From Promethearchaeota archaeon (GTDB taxonomy: Archaea > Asgardarchaeota > Lokiarchaeia > Sigyniarchaeales > SOKP01), in assembly GCA_019057865.1 (NCBI GenBank), contig JAHLWP010000006.1:62001-126000 (forward strand): 64,000 nucleotides of DNA, in the 5' to 3' direction. This document shows positions 17,559 through 26,505 of this stretch, piece by piece. Each line of letters opens with the position of its first letter. Within the stretch, counting starts at the first letter, position 1. The notes under the pieces are model-generated. The model was not told the DNA's origin, searched no databases, and saw only the letters and a list, made by a program, of their open reading frames with translations. The position numbers and the translations under genes were made by a program.

Positions 17559-18770
17559 ATGAAATCTTACATTGCAGATACATTAATCGGAATTTTTGCT
17601 TTTGATGAGACCGGAAATATTTTGAATTTTATTGATTTTGATGGTGATAACGTAAAAATTATTGAATTTTATAATGCCATCGAAACAAATGTGATTTTGA
17701 AAATATATGAAGATTTTCTACTCGAATTAACTAATTCCGGTTTTAATGAATTTATATTCGATAATAAGAGGTTAGAACTATTAACTTCAACCAATTTAGG
17801 ATACAATACGATATTTAAAAATTTGTCAATTGAACTGAAGAATTTTCGCTTAACATTGGAACACCAATTAAAAAAAATAGGGATAGTTAAATCTCAAACT
17901 GAAATACTTAGACAATTTAAAGAGATAAGTGAGCAATTAACAAAAATAAAAGTAAGTCAAGCAGGAGGAAAAGCTGATATAATTATAATACAAATAATTA
18001 CCACCGTAGATATCATTAAGAAATCACTAAATTTATTTTCTGCTCGGCTGAGGGAGTGGTATGGTCTACATTTTCCAGAATTAACAGATAAAATAATTGA
18101 TGATGATATTATATTAGCAAGTTTAGTATCAACTTTAGGTTCTAGAAATAAATTTACTTTAGAAAATTTAAAGAAGAATTTTGATCTTAAAGAACGAACA
18201 ATTGAAAGGTTAACACAACAAGCTTCAGAATCTATGGGCGCTGATATTGATCTTACAATTATACAAAATTATGCTCACCAAATTATTGCTTTAGATCGAT
18301 ATAGACAAGAATTAGAGATATATTTAGAAGACTTAGTTGAAAAAACAGCACCAAATATTAATGCAATCATAGGCTCTTTAATAGGAGCAAAATTAATTGC
18401 AAAAGCTGGTGGTTTAAGAAAGTTGGCTTTTATGCCAGCATCTAGAATTCAACTACTAGGAGCTGAAAAAGCATTATATCGCTTCCTTAAAACAGGGGAA
18501 AAAAGACCTAAACATGGTTTGATTTTTCAGTGGAATCAAATTAGATCTGCGAAAGTGAGTCATAGAGGGAATATTGCTCGGATAGTTGCAGGTAAAATAG
18601 GAATTGCCGCCAAGGTTGATTTCTTTGGAGGTGAATTCATAGGAGATATCTTAACAAAACAAGTTAAAGAAAAAATAGAAGAAATAAAACTTAAATACCC
18701 TATAACTCCAAAAAAAACTAAATCACAAAAAATAAAACAAAAATCAAAAAGTAAAAAGAAAAAAAATTGA
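17559..18770 (+). CDS. nop5: C/D box RNP core protein Nop5 (Nop56/58 homologue)
   Basis: A 403-residue Nop5, the scaffold of archaeal box C/D RNPs that guide 2'-O-methylation of rRNA and tRNA. The N-terminal fibrillarin-binding domain (about 1-120) leads to a coiled-coil (about 120-250) and the Nop domain (about 255-375). The Nop domain contains ALDRYRQELEIYLEDLVEK, IGSLIGAKLIAKAGGL, and the GAEKALYRFLKTG and HGLIFQW blocks that contact L7Ae and guide RNA. The C-terminus is a basic lysine tail. The stop overlaps the reading frame of the fibrillarin gene, which is the usual archaeal operon order. Confidence 0.97.
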   Translation: MKSYIADTLIGIFAFDETGNILNFIDFDGDNVKIIEFYNAIETNVILKIYEDFLLELTNSGFNEFIFDNKRLELLTSTNLGYNTIFKNLSIELKNFRLTLEHQLKKIGIVKSQTEILRQFKEISEQLTKIKVSQAGGKADIIIIQIITTVDIIKKSLNLFSARLREWYGLHFPELTDKIIDDDIILASLVSTLGSRNKFTLENLKKNFDLKERTIERLTQQASESMGADIDLTIIQNYAHQIIALDRYRQELEIYLEDLVEKTAPNINAIIGSLIGAKLIAKAGGLRKLAFMPASRIQLLGAEKALYRFLKTGEKRPKHGLIFQWNQIRSAKVSHRGNIARIVAGKIGIAAKVDFFGGEFIGDILTKQVKEKIEEIKLKYPITPKKTKSQKIKQKSKSKKKKN

Positions 18771-18787
18771 GGGATTTTATTTTAAAA

Positions 18788-19489
18788 ATGATAAATATTG
18801 AAATTCGAAATCATCCAAAATTTTATAATGTCTATATATCAGGACCTCAAGAAAACTTAAAACTCTATACTAAAAATTTAACTTTAGGGAATAGAGTGTA
18901 TGGGGAGCGATTAATTAATTATAAGGGGATTGAATACCGAGAATGGGATCCCTTTAGGAGTAAGCTAGCAGCTATATTATTAGAAAATCCTATTACTAGC
19001 TTTTTAAATAGAAACTTAAAATGTTTGTATTTAGGAGCATCATCAGGAACAACAATTTCTCATCTTTCAGATATTGTTCATGACGGAATAATTTATGGCA
19101 TAGAATTTGCGGAACGAAGTATGAGGCAACTAATTCAAAATACGTCTAAAAGAGCAAATATTGTACCGATATTAGGAGATGCTCGGTATCCAGAAACTTA
19201 CTCAAATTCAATATTTACCGATATAGATTTAATTTATCAAGATGTTTCTCAACCAAATCAAGCTGAGATTGCTATTATTAATTCAAATTATTATTTAAAT
19301 GATGAAGGTACAATCATAGTAGCTATAAAATCTCAATCAATAGATAGTATTACTAAATCAGAAAAAATTTATAAACATGAGAGAGATATTTTTGAAAAAT
19401 CTGGTTATAAGATAATAGAAAGTATAAATATTCATAGATACGCTGCTAATCACATAGTTTTAATAGTGAAGAAAAAGGGAATTAGTTAA
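18788..19489 (+). CDS. flpA: Fibrillarin-like rRNA/tRNA 2'-O-methyltransferase
   Basis: A SAM-dependent methyltransferase that works with Nop5 and L7Ae in box C/D RNPs. The frame is open from 18767, but I choose the internal ATG at 18788, which gives MINIEIRNHPKFYNVYISG, about 233 residues, and fits known fibrillarin N-termini. Family motifs include YREWDPFRSKLAA, the SAM-binding CLYLGASSGTTISHLSDIV, YGIEFAERSMRQL, GDARYPETY and DLIYQDVSQPNQAEI. The gene follows nop5 directly, and its end meets the convergent rnhB end with an 8-base overlap. Confidence 0.96.
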   Translation: MINIEIRNHPKFYNVYISGPQENLKLYTKNLTLGNRVYGERLINYKGIEYREWDPFRSKLAAILLENPITSFLNRNLKCLYLGASSGTTISHLSDIVHDGIIYGIEFAERSMRQLIQNTSKRANIVPILGDARYPETYSNSIFTDIDLIYQDVSQPNQAEIAIINSNYYLNDEGTIIVAIKSQSIDSITKSEKIYKHERDIFEKSGYKIIESINIHRYAANHIVLIVKKKGIS

Positions 19490-20228
19490 AATATTCAGTA
19501 ATTTTTCTATTCTCTACTTCTTCATTTAAGATTTTTTTTGTTGTAACCCATGATTTCCTAGCAAACTGAGGGGGTTTTTTATTTTTTTTTATCCAATCTC
19601 TGAGGAAAGTTGTCGTTTTTATATCAGAAGGATAACCAGAGCCAAAATCACCAAACTTTTCTTTCAATTCTTCTATTAAATTATCTCTTATATCTTTTGC
19701 AATTATTGAACTTGCCGAAACTATAGGATAGGTATCATCAGCTTTATGTTTAGAAATAATTTGTCTTGGCATATATTCCAATAACATTCTAATTGATTCT
19801 CCGAATCTTTCTTCATTGACATCCGCAGCATCGATATATATACTATCTGGTTTTAACTCATTTATAATCTCAGCAATTTTTAATTCTTCTAGTCTGTTAA
19901 TAGATATTTTCCTCTCTTCTCTCTGATCGATCTCCTTAGCATTAATTACTATAACTTTATAAGAATGACAATTATCTTTTATTGCTTTAGTTAATTCACT
20001 TCTTCTTTTAGTGGATAATTTTTTAGAATCCTTAACACCAATTTTAGATAAAAAATCTAATTTTGACCTATTAAAACAAACACCACATAAAACCATTGGA
20101 CCTAAGACGGGCCCTTTTCGCATATAATTCGAATTGGACTATATTCTACCAGCCTCGTCTATTCCACAAACTATATCTAATTCTTCATTATGATTCTTGG
20201 ATGAGTTCAATGAATTCCTCTTCATCAT
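19482..20228 (-). CDS. rnhB: Ribonuclease HII, interrupted by a 30-nt insertion
   Basis: RNase HII cleaves RNA in RNA-DNA hybrids. The 3' part from 20114 down encodes GPVLGPMVLCGV and the rest of the enzyme, including YIDAADVNEERF and KADDTYPIVSASSIIAK. The conserved N-terminal motif GIDEAGRGPVLGP is split. GIDEAGR lies upstream at 20145-20165 in a frame that starts at ATG 20226-20228, overlapping the end of the previous gene by 41 bases. Then 30 nt containing an in-frame TAG precede GGG CCC. Removing 20115-20144 gives one 238-residue frame with all catalytic acids. A start at the internal ATG 20121-20123 would lack the essential first Asp. The gene is either spliced or broken; see the separate intron entry. 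Confidence 0.88.
20115..20144 (-). other. Putative archaeal mRNA intron (30 nt) inside rnhB
   Basis: Thirty bases lie between the codons for GIDEAGR and GPVLGP. They contain an in-frame TAG and have complementary ends (ATATA near the 5' side, TATAT near the 3' side) around the palindrome AATTCGAATT. After removal, the joined exons can form AGACG(A)GGCT paired with GGCCCGTCT and closed by the 7-nt loop GGTAGAG. The insertion falls between loop bases 6 and 7, the equivalent of position 37/38 in a tRNA anticodon loop. That geometry is what the tRNA splicing endonuclease recognises. The boundary is uncertain by one base because of a shared A. Confidence 0.65.
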
Positions 20229-21192
20229 CAATTTCTTCTAAATTTTTAATTCTAACAATAGGAATTTTATTTTTTAAAAAAGTATCTGGGATTTTAATGT
20301 TGTTATTTACTATGAAGAGCGCAATTTTATGAAATAAGTCGGTAAACATTTTTAAGCATTTAGGATTTAACTGTTTAATCTTGTTTTGATCTTCACTAAT
20401 TCCTGAAAAAAGAGGATAAAAACCTTCTATTTTAGACTTGTCAGTTTTGGAATATAATGATAATTTGAAGGGTATTGAGCCTCTTTTATACCAATAGGAG
20501 GAAATCCCAATATCTTTGAATATTGATTGAACATGAGATTCAAAATCACTTAATTCGCTCTCCTCCATAAAATCACTTTGATCTATTTCGTATTTGAATT
20601 TCCAGTCAAAAATATTGATTTTTTTAAAAATTTCACTATCTTCTAAAATGTTTTTAATGTTTTCAGCTACTTTTTCAGAAGGATGCATACTTTCATTTTC
20701 ATAAGCACATACGGTTCTTTTTGTAACTCCAAGTTTTTCTGATAATTCTTTTCTCGTTATTGATTGCTTTTCTCGTAAGGTTTTCATCACATTGCCATTT
20801 ACAAATACTATCCCTCCCCCTCTCTTAGCAAGTATATAAGGATATATATTTTCATCTAAGATCTTTTCTAAAGTATTAAAAGTTATAAATGGCAATCCAT
20901 TCCTAATATAAATAGTATCATCTTCTAATTTTTGATATCGATTCCTAATTCCAATTAATAACGGTTTTGATTTTAGTATTATGGATAAAGATTTAATATC
21001 ATTAATTATATCTGGGGTTATATTATCAATATTCGGAAAAATTTTTAAGCTAAAAATTAAATCATTCTTTTTAACTAATATATCAAAACAAAATTTGTTT
21101 TTTTTTGAGGAAAAATTGTCTAAAGCAAATGTTTCGAACTTTGCCTTCCTTAATAAAATATTAATTTTCTGAAGAATCTGATCAATCATCAA
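20188..21192 (-). CDS. Archaeal HTH-type transcriptional regulator (COG1395-like)
   Basis: A 334-residue regulator of a family widespread in archaea. The N-terminal half (about 1-125) is a restriction-endonuclease-like alpha/beta region (FCFDILVKKNDLIFSLKIFPNID, then KPLLIGIRNRYQKLEDDTIYIRNG). Residues about 135-190 form a Cro/CI-type HTH: MKTLREKQSITRKELSEKLG, then VTKRTVCAYENESMHPSEKVA. The C-terminal domain is uncharacterised and ends in an acidic run. The family is annotated as putative DNA-binding regulators, with no proven target. Its 3' end overlaps the predicted rnhB start by 41 bases, so the two are probably translated from one message. Confidence 0.85.
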   Translation of the reverse strand: MMIDQILQKINILLRKAKFETFALDNFSSKKNKFCFDILVKKNDLIFSLKIFPNIDNITPDIINDIKSLSIILKSKPLLIGIRNRYQKLEDDTIYIRNGLPFITFNTLEKILDENIYPYILAKRGGGIVFVNGNVMKTLREKQSITRKELSEKLGVTKRTVCAYENESMHPSEKVAENIKNILEDSEIFKKINIFDWKFKYEIDQSDFMEESELSDFESHVQSIFKDIGISSYWYKRGSIPFKLSLYSKTDKSKIEGFYPLFSGISEDQNKIKQLNPKCLKMFTDLFHKIALFIVNNNIKIPDTFLKNKIPIVRIKNLEEIDDEEEFIELIQES

Positions 21193-21290
21193 TTCTATTT
21201 ACTCTAAAGACTATATACTATTAAAAAATAATTCATTTATATATTAAATATTAAATTATCAATAAATACTTTCTATTAAATATTATAATA

Positions 21291-21860
21291 TTATTTTTTA
21301 GGTATTTTAAGTAAATCTGAATCGGTAATAATTCCTATAAATTTATGATTAATATCTTTTACTAATACTGCAGGGTACTTAACAAGTAAATTCGAGATAT
21401 CTTTAATATTCCATTTTTTATCAATTTCCGGAAATAGTAACTCTTTTATAAGAGATACTTCCACATTGAGAAGCTCTGGATTATCAGTTAAATATTTTTG
21501 AATTTTTTTAGAGGTTAAACTTCCTAAATTTTGTTGATTTTCTAAGATTGGAAGTTGAGAGATTTCATGTTTATTCATTAGATCTACTGCTTCCCTTATA
21601 GTCGAGCTAGGTTTGATAGATATAATATTCCGGGTCATAATATCTTCAGCATGTTTCTTTGACTTTTCTCTTATCTTACGTTCATATTCTAGATATTCAT
21701 ATATTCTTTTGATTTTGGAATATGGAGGATCTATCGATCCATTTTCAATCCTAGATATTGTAGATTGTGGAATCTCTAATTTTCTTCCTAGATCTTTTTG
21801 AGTTATACCTAATTTTTTCCTTAAATCTTTAATTTTATCCAAAGAAGGGAGAGTTTCCAT
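21291..21860 (-). CDS. HTH (XRE) regulator with CBS-domain pair
   Basis: A 189-residue protein combining an N-terminal Cro/CI HTH (residues about 8-62: LRKKLGITQKDLGRKLEIPQ, then STISRIENGSIDPP) with two CBS motifs (about 70-120 and 130-187). The CBS motifs are recognisable from AEDIMTRNIISIKPSSTIRE, HEISQLPIL, and FIGIITDSDLLK. CBS pairs bind adenosine nucleotides or SAM, so this is probably a ligand-sensing repressor. The architecture is common in archaea. The divergent neighbour is the SAM synthetase gene, 189 bases away, which makes that gene a plausible target. The regulatory link is inference from position only. Confidence 0.9.
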   Translation of the reverse strand: METLPSLDKIKDLRKKLGITQKDLGRKLEIPQSTISRIENGSIDPPYSKIKRIYEYLEYERKIREKSKKHAEDIMTRNIISIKPSSTIREAVDLMNKHEISQLPILENQQNLGSLTSKKIQKYLTDNPELLNVEVSLIKELLFPEIDKKWNIKDISNLLVKYPAVLVKDINHKFIGIITDSDLLKIPKK

Positions 21861-22049
21861 AGGTAAAAAAAATATTATTATGCTTCTTATGCATAATATA
21901 ATTACATAATATTTATAAAAATTATTAATTATAAATGTATATAAAATGAATTTAATCCATTTTTCGTTTAATAATGATTTTAACTGATAATTAATTTAAA
22001 AACATACTTAAACCAAATATTTATTTAAATAAGAAGACGGTTAAATGAA

Positions 22050-23297
22050 ATGTTAAAAATTGAACATTTAGACTCAAAGTTCGCTGTTGAACGCTCTGAA
22101 TTTCCAGAGCTCGTTGAAAGAAAAGGAGTCGGACATCCTGATAGTGTTTGTGATGCTGTAGCCGATGCATGCTCTAGATCGCTATGTGGTTATTATTTGG
22201 AGAATTTCAACCGTGTATATCATCATAATGTAGATAAAGCAGCACTGGTAGGCGGGGTCGCCAAACCAGAGTTTGGTGGCGGATTAATTATCCAACCACA
22301 ATATTTTTTGATTGTCGGAAGAGCTATTAATCAAATAATAACAGAATGTGCTCCGGGAGAATATAAATTAGAATATATCCCCATTGCAACGATTTGTCTT
22401 GAAACCTCGCGTCAAGTTATGGGAAGAATTTTCCGTAATCTTGATTTAAATAAAAATATACAATTTGATACAGCTATTCGACCAGGGTCTACTGATTTAA
22501 CTGGTTTATTTGATGAATCTCATCATACTGAGGAAGTTCCCTTAGCAAATGATACGAGTTTTGGCGTAGGGTATGCCCCTTATTCAGATGTAGAGCGAGT
22601 AACTCTTGAAGCTGAAAGATTAATTAATTCAGATAAATTTAAGGATAAATGTAAAGCTTCTGGTGAAGACGTAAAGGTTATGACTCAAAGGGTTGGAAAT
22701 AACATAGGTATAACCGTAGCAGCAGCTATGATTAGTAAATATACTAATGACATTGGTGAATATGTTAATTATACTAATCAGGTTAAGGATGCTGTTTTAG
22801 ATTTAGCAGCAGATATAATTCCAGAACGCGAAGTTACTTGTCAGGTAAACGTTGCTGATATTTTAGAGAAAAACCTAATTTACTTAACTATAACTGGCAC
22901 TAGTGCTGAATCAGGTGATGATGGGGAGGTAGGACGAGGAAATAGAAGTAATGGTTTAATAACCCCCTGTAGACCGATGAGTTTAGAAGCAGTATGCGGC
23001 AAGAATCCGATTAATCATGTTGGAAAGATTTATAATATCCTTAGTACTAATATGGCAAGAGAAATTCATAAAAGAGGGCAAGGAGATATCATTGAGGTTT
23101 ATGTAAAATTACTCTCTCAAATTGGAAGACCAATTACAGATCCATGGATTAATTCCATCAATTTAATCCCTGCAGAGAATATTAATTTTAGCAGCATTGA
23201 AAAAATTGCTAAAGAAGTTTCGGAAGAGATGCTGAGCAAAGAAAAATTAATGGTATTAAGAAAGCGTCTGATAGAAGGTAAGGAACAAGTATATTAA
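22050..23297 (+). CDS. mat: Archaeal S-adenosylmethionine synthetase
   Basis: A 415-residue archaeal-type methionine adenosyltransferase, which makes SAM from methionine and ATP. It belongs to the archaeal family rather than bacterial MetK. Signature stretches are [20 protein letters not shown] near the N-terminus, [35 protein letters not shown], the glycine-rich [20 protein letters not shown], and [13 protein letters not shown]. The length is close to the usual 400-407. A weak AT-rich promoter-like element lies about 30-40 bases upstream (TACTTAAACC at 22006-22015). A T-rich tract follows the stop. It is monocistronic and divergent from the HTH-CBS regulator. Confidence 0.97.
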   Translation: MLKIEHLDSKFAVERSEFPELVERKGVGHPDSVCDAVADACSRSLCGYYLENFNRVYHHNVDKAALVGGVAKPEFGGGLIIQPQYFLIVGRAINQIITECAPGEYKLEYIPIATICLETSRQVMGRIFRNLDLNKNIQFDTAIRPGSTDLTGLFDESHHTEEVPLANDTSFGVGYAPYSDVERVTLEAERLINSDKFKDKCKASGEDVKVMTQRVGNNIGITVAAAMISKYTNDIGEYVNYTNQVKDAVLDLAADIIPEREVTCQVNVADILEKNLIYLTITGTSAESGDDGEVGRGNRSNGLITPCRPMSLEAVCGKNPINHVGKIYNILSTNMAREIHKRGQGDIIEVYVKLLSQIGRPITDPWINSINLIPAENINFSSIEKIAKEVSEEMLSKEKLMVLRKRLIEGKEQVY

Positions 23298-23314
23298 AAT
23301 AGATTTTTCATTAG

Positions 23315-23340
23315 AGCTTTTTTATTTTTTTTCTATTTTT
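23315..23340 (+). terminator. T-rich transcription terminator after the SAM synthetase gene
   Basis: Directly downstream of the stop at 23297 the plus strand has two long T-runs separated by one or two bases, GCTTTTTTATTTTTTTT followed by CTATTTTT. Archaeal RNA polymerase terminates at oligo-T tracts without needing a hairpin. This fits a terminator for the monocistronic mat gene. Confidence 0.5.
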
Positions 23341-23454
23341 ATTAGTTAATATATTATGAGTTCAGAATAAAGATAGATTCAAAATTAATAAAAAAAATAT
23401 ATTAATAGAATTAATTCGAATTCAAAAATAAGATAGAGTTAAGGTGATAAAAAT

Positions 23455-23745
23455 TTGGGTTTAGATAAATGGCTCAAACCAGAGGAAGAGGTAAAGAAGA
23501 AAAGGAGAGAAAAAAAAGATGAAGATAATTCGTTACAGAGGGTTTCTAAACCCAAAAAAGAAAAGAATGATACAAATGCACGGAAATCAGTTGAAAATAC
23601 AATAAAAAGGTTATCCAAATTTGAACTCGTTTGTTCAAATAGAAAATGTAAATACAAAAAAACAATTATGAAAAAACTACTCACGGAAAAGGATAAAACT
23701 TGTCCGAGATGTAGTGGCGTGATGAAAGTTCAAAAACTTAATTGA
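23455..23745 (+). CDS. Small basic zinc-ribbon protein
   Basis: A 96-residue protein read from a TTG start. AAGGTGAT, 6 bases before the TTG, is a good ribosome-binding site and decides the start, giving MGLDKWLKPEEEVKKKRREK. The first half is charged and probably disordered. The second half is a zinc ribbon with ELVCSNRKCKYKK (CxxxxC knuckle) and KTCPRCSGVMKV (CxxC). Similar 'GLDKWL + lysine tract + zinc ribbon' proteins occur in several archaeal groups without known function; I rely on memory for this. A nucleic-acid-binding role would fit. Confidence 0.75.
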   Translation: MGLDKWLKPEEEVKKKRREKKDEDNSLQRVSKPKKEKNDTNARKSVENTIKRLSKFELVCSNRKCKYKKTIMKKLLTEKDKTCPRCSGVMKVQKLN

Positions 23746-23759
23746 AAAAAAGTCTTCTT

Positions 23760-23987
23760 CTAACTTTCAGGGAGGTTTTTTAAATCAAAAACTGATTCGC
23801 AATTGGGACATGTGTTTGGTTTCTTGCTATATTTTAAAACAAAGTAAATTATAAAGCCCAAACCTAAGGTTAGGATGACGAGGAAGCATAAAACTTCATG
23901 ATAAATGTGTTGAAAATTCGGTCGCCGTAAAACAACCTCTCTCTCGCATGTTGGGCAATAAACAGTTTTTTTCCCCGTATTGATCAA
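23760..23987 (-). CDS. Small membrane protein with two half zinc fingers
   Basis: A 75-residue protein. A CPTCERE knuckle at about residues 11-17 and a CPNCESVF knuckle at about 62-69 flank one long hydrophobic segment (about 33-53, VLCFLVILTLGLGFIIYFVL). The two CxxC pairs would come together as one zinc ribbon only if the hydrophobic helix were a hairpin or peripheral. I know of no function. It is convergent with the zinc-ribbon gene and follows the beta-helix acyltransferase genes. Confidence 0.6.
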   Translation of the reverse strand: MINTGKKTVYCPTCEREVVLRRPNFQHIYHEVLCFLVILTLGLGFIIYFVLKYSKKPNTCPNCESVFDLKNLPES

Positions 23988-24035
23988 CTACTGTAATTGA
24001 GTTTTTAATATTAAATTATATTTATCAAAATTTAA

Positions 24036-24827
24036 TTATTTTTTGTCGAGATTAAAATCGTATTCAATCTTTTTCATTTTTTTTGCTGGTCTTCCAATGT
24101 GTATAAATTTTGGCTCAAGATATTGATTAACTTGTGTATAACTTCCCATCCCTAAAATTGCTCCTTCTCCTACTATAGTTCCTGGAGAGATAACACTAAA
24201 TGCACCAATTGTGCAACCATCTTTTAGGATAACCTTTTTTAGGAGTAGAAAATCATCAAAAATCATCGAGCTCATAATAATAGAGCCTTCCCCTAAAATA
24301 GTATTCTCACCAATTTCTACGAAATCTGAATCAATATAACTATCTAATAAACCTGTATTATATGATACTTTTATATTGCAGATTTTAAGAGCAAATATTT
24401 TTATCCAAGGTAATGGAAAGTAGTTATAAGCCTTTAAAACAAATTTTTTTATTGTTTTTCTTAAAATAAAGAATAAATAGTCTTTATCCCTAAAGTTTCT
24501 TTTAAAAATTCCCTCTCTTGGACGGTGGATTAAATTTATAAGAATTAAAAGTAATTTGGAATAAAAAAGAAGAAATACTAAGAAAAGTCCAAAATAAAGA
24601 ATAATTAATATGGGTAAGAAGCACATTACTCCTATTGGAGTGAGCCAAATTGAAAATAAATTAAAAAAAAATTGAAATAATAAAATTGTAGGAAAAACTG
24701 AAAGCCATATCAAAATAATATAGATCCAAGAAAACCAATTCTCGTTTAAAGAATTGTTTGTTATAATAATACTCCTAATTTCTGTATTATAATCTGCATT
24801 ATCCCTTAAAAATTCATTAGGTTTCAT
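24036..24827 (-). CDS. Membrane-anchored left-handed beta-helix acyltransferase-like protein
   Basis: A 263-residue protein. Two or three hydrophobic segments (about 30-115) are followed by a linker RPREGIFKRNFRDKDYLFFI and then a hexapeptide-repeat left-handed beta-helix (about 155-250). The helix shows repeats such as VEIGENTILGEGSIIMSS, LKKVILKDGCTIGAFSVI, and GTIVGEGAILGMGSYT. The arrangement resembles one half of the C-terminal domain found on some non-ribosomal peptide synthetases and related stand-alone proteins. No adenylation domain is nearby. It is adjacent to, and homologous with, each half of the next gene upstream, one base away, so the two form one operon. The acyl donor and acceptor are unknown. 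Confidence 0.8.
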   Translation of the reverse strand: MKPNEFLRDNADYNTEIRSIIITNNSLNENWFSWIYIILIWLSVFPTILLFQFFFNLFSIWLTPIGVMCFLPILIILYFGLFLVFLLFYSKLLLILINLIHRPREGIFKRNFRDKDYLFFILRKTIKKFVLKAYNYFPLPWIKIFALKICNIKVSYNTGLLDSYIDSDFVEIGENTILGEGSIIMSSMIFDDFLLLKKVILKDGCTIGAFSVISPGTIVGEGAILGMGSYTQVNQYLEPKFIHIGRPAKKMKKIEYDFNLDKK

Positions 24828-24828
24828 T

Positions 24829-26403
24829 TTAATTTAATTTTAATTTATCTATATTGAAATTCATTATTTTAATTAGTTCATTTTTAGAAAGTTTATTTAG
24901 CGGCGCTCCATAATATAGAGAATTTGAACTTAATTTAGCATTTTTAGCCGTAACTGATAATGGGAGCAAGAATACATTGTTTTCAATTTGAGACCCTGGA
25001 GCGATACAGCAGCAATCTGAAATGACCACATTATCTTTTATATTTATACCTTTTATGGTTAAATATTTATCCCAAAGATGGTTTTCAATTAAACATCTTC
25101 CAAGATATGTATTATTACCTACATCTAATAATTCTTTTGCTATATATGAGTCCTCTATTACTGTATTTCTTCCAAAGTTACAATTACCAATGAAATTAAA
25201 GCCTGATCTTAATAACCAAGGAAAAGGACTTCTTTGTAATTTCCATTTAACATATCGTAGTAAAAATGAACGAATAAAATAATTACTATACTCTTTATTT
25301 TTTCTATTCCAGTGATAAACACCTTCTTTGATTGGAGTTTTACGCTGAATTAAATTATATATGATTTTTGATAATAATATTAAAATTGATAAGTTAATTA
25401 TATAGAAAACAATAAATATTAAAGGGGTGATTAGAAGAATAAGTAATGAGGGAAAGGAGCTAAAGATATGAATAAAATTAGGTGTTTGCAGAATATATGG
25501 AATAAAAAATTGAAGGTTATAATATATAATTCCGAAAATGGGAATACAATAAGAAATAAAATAAATAAAGGCAATGATCAGTAAGTTGTAATAAAAATTC
25601 TTTACAAATTTTCCTCCTTGAGTGTCTATATTTTTAAGATTATGAGTAAATGTATTATTTTGATTGTTGTTTTTATTAAAAACTGTGTTTCTTAAATTTT
25701 GATATAAGTTTTTTGATTTATTATCTAATTTTTCAATAGTATTGTCTATATAGAAAGAATTTGGTCCTATTTTTTGATTATACTTTGTTATAGACATCGC
25801 TTCTATAGTTGTATTCTTATCTACTTGAGTTCCTGGAGTAATAAATGAATTTGAACCAACTATTACATTATCTTTAATTTTTACTTTCTTAATAATTAAA
25901 TAATTTCCTAAAATTACACTGGCTTTAATGGAACTTCCTTTACCAATAAAAATATTTTTCCCTAGTTCGATGAATTCCGAGTCATTATCGAACCACTTGT
26001 AATTAAGCTTTTCCACAAATGGTAAAGGGATGAATTGTGATACCCATACAGGCCATTTTTTTACCACGGCCCTTAAACTCCAAAAATAATAATCTTTATT
26101 CCTTTTATTTCTTTCAAAGATACCTTCCTTAGGTTTATGAATGAGATTTATTATAACTAGAAAGATTTTTGCTAATATAATGGAGCTCAAAACTAAAATT
26201 ATATAACCTAAATAAATCTGAATTGGAAACAGTAAAAGTAATAGAAAATAGTTCTTCTCAACTAATTTCCAAAAAAAATAAAACTCTAATATTGTAGGTA
26301 TTACTGAGCCCCAAATAATTAAAATATAGATAATTAAAAATTTCTTAGAAGCTAAAGTATTCGTGGTGAATGGTCCATGGTGAATTGAGACAGGAATGGA
26401 CAA
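24829..26403 (-). CDS. Duplicated membrane plus left-handed beta-helix protein
   Basis: A 524-residue protein made of two copies of the module seen in the next gene. Each copy has membrane helices, then KPKEGIFERNKRNKDYYF or PIKEGVYHWNRKNKEYSN, then a hexapeptide beta-helix. The first helix covers about residues 140-225 and the second about 405-515. The internal duplication plus the neighbouring single-copy gene give three modules in a row. This is the double-module layout known from the terminal domain of some non-ribosomal peptide synthetases. A role in acylating a lipid or envelope polymer is the usual guess for such proteins, but nothing here identifies the substrate. Confidence 0.8.
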   Translation of the reverse strand: MSIPVSIHHGPFTTNTLASKKFLIIYILIIWGSVIPTILEFYFFWKLVEKNYFLLLLLFPIQIYLGYIILVLSSIILAKIFLVIINLIHKPKEGIFERNKRNKDYYFWSLRAVVKKWPVWVSQFIPLPFVEKLNYKWFDNDSEFIELGKNIFIGKGSSIKASVILGNYLIIKKVKIKDNVIVGSNSFITPGTQVDKNTTIEAMSITKYNQKIGPNSFYIDNTIEKLDNKSKNLYQNLRNTVFNKNNNQNNTFTHNLKNIDTQGGKFVKNFYYNLLIIAFIYFISYCIPIFGIIYYNLQFFIPYILQTPNFIHIFSSFPSLLILLITPLIFIVFYIINLSILILLSKIIYNLIQRKTPIKEGVYHWNRKNKEYSNYFIRSFLLRYVKWKLQRSPFPWLLRSGFNFIGNCNFGRNTVIEDSYIAKELLDVGNNTYLGRCLIENHLWDKYLTIKGINIKDNVVISDCCCIAPGSQIENNVFLLPLSVTAKNAKLSSNSLYYGAPLNKLSKNELIKIMNFNIDKLKLN

Positions 26404-26505
26404 TGTTTTGTTATATTGCGATATTAAATTGTAAAATTAGTATATTCTTTAACAATTAAAGTTTATTCATAGATCAATTAAATTTAATCATAAAATACAA
26501 AGAAA

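Noticed and set aside
20139..20141. The TAG in rnhB read as pyrrolysine or another recoded residue
   Set aside because: Read-through would insert ten residues into the invariant GIDEAGRGPVLGP active-site motif, which no RNase HII tolerates. Removal of the 30 nt explains the data better, and no pyrrolysine genes are present in the window.
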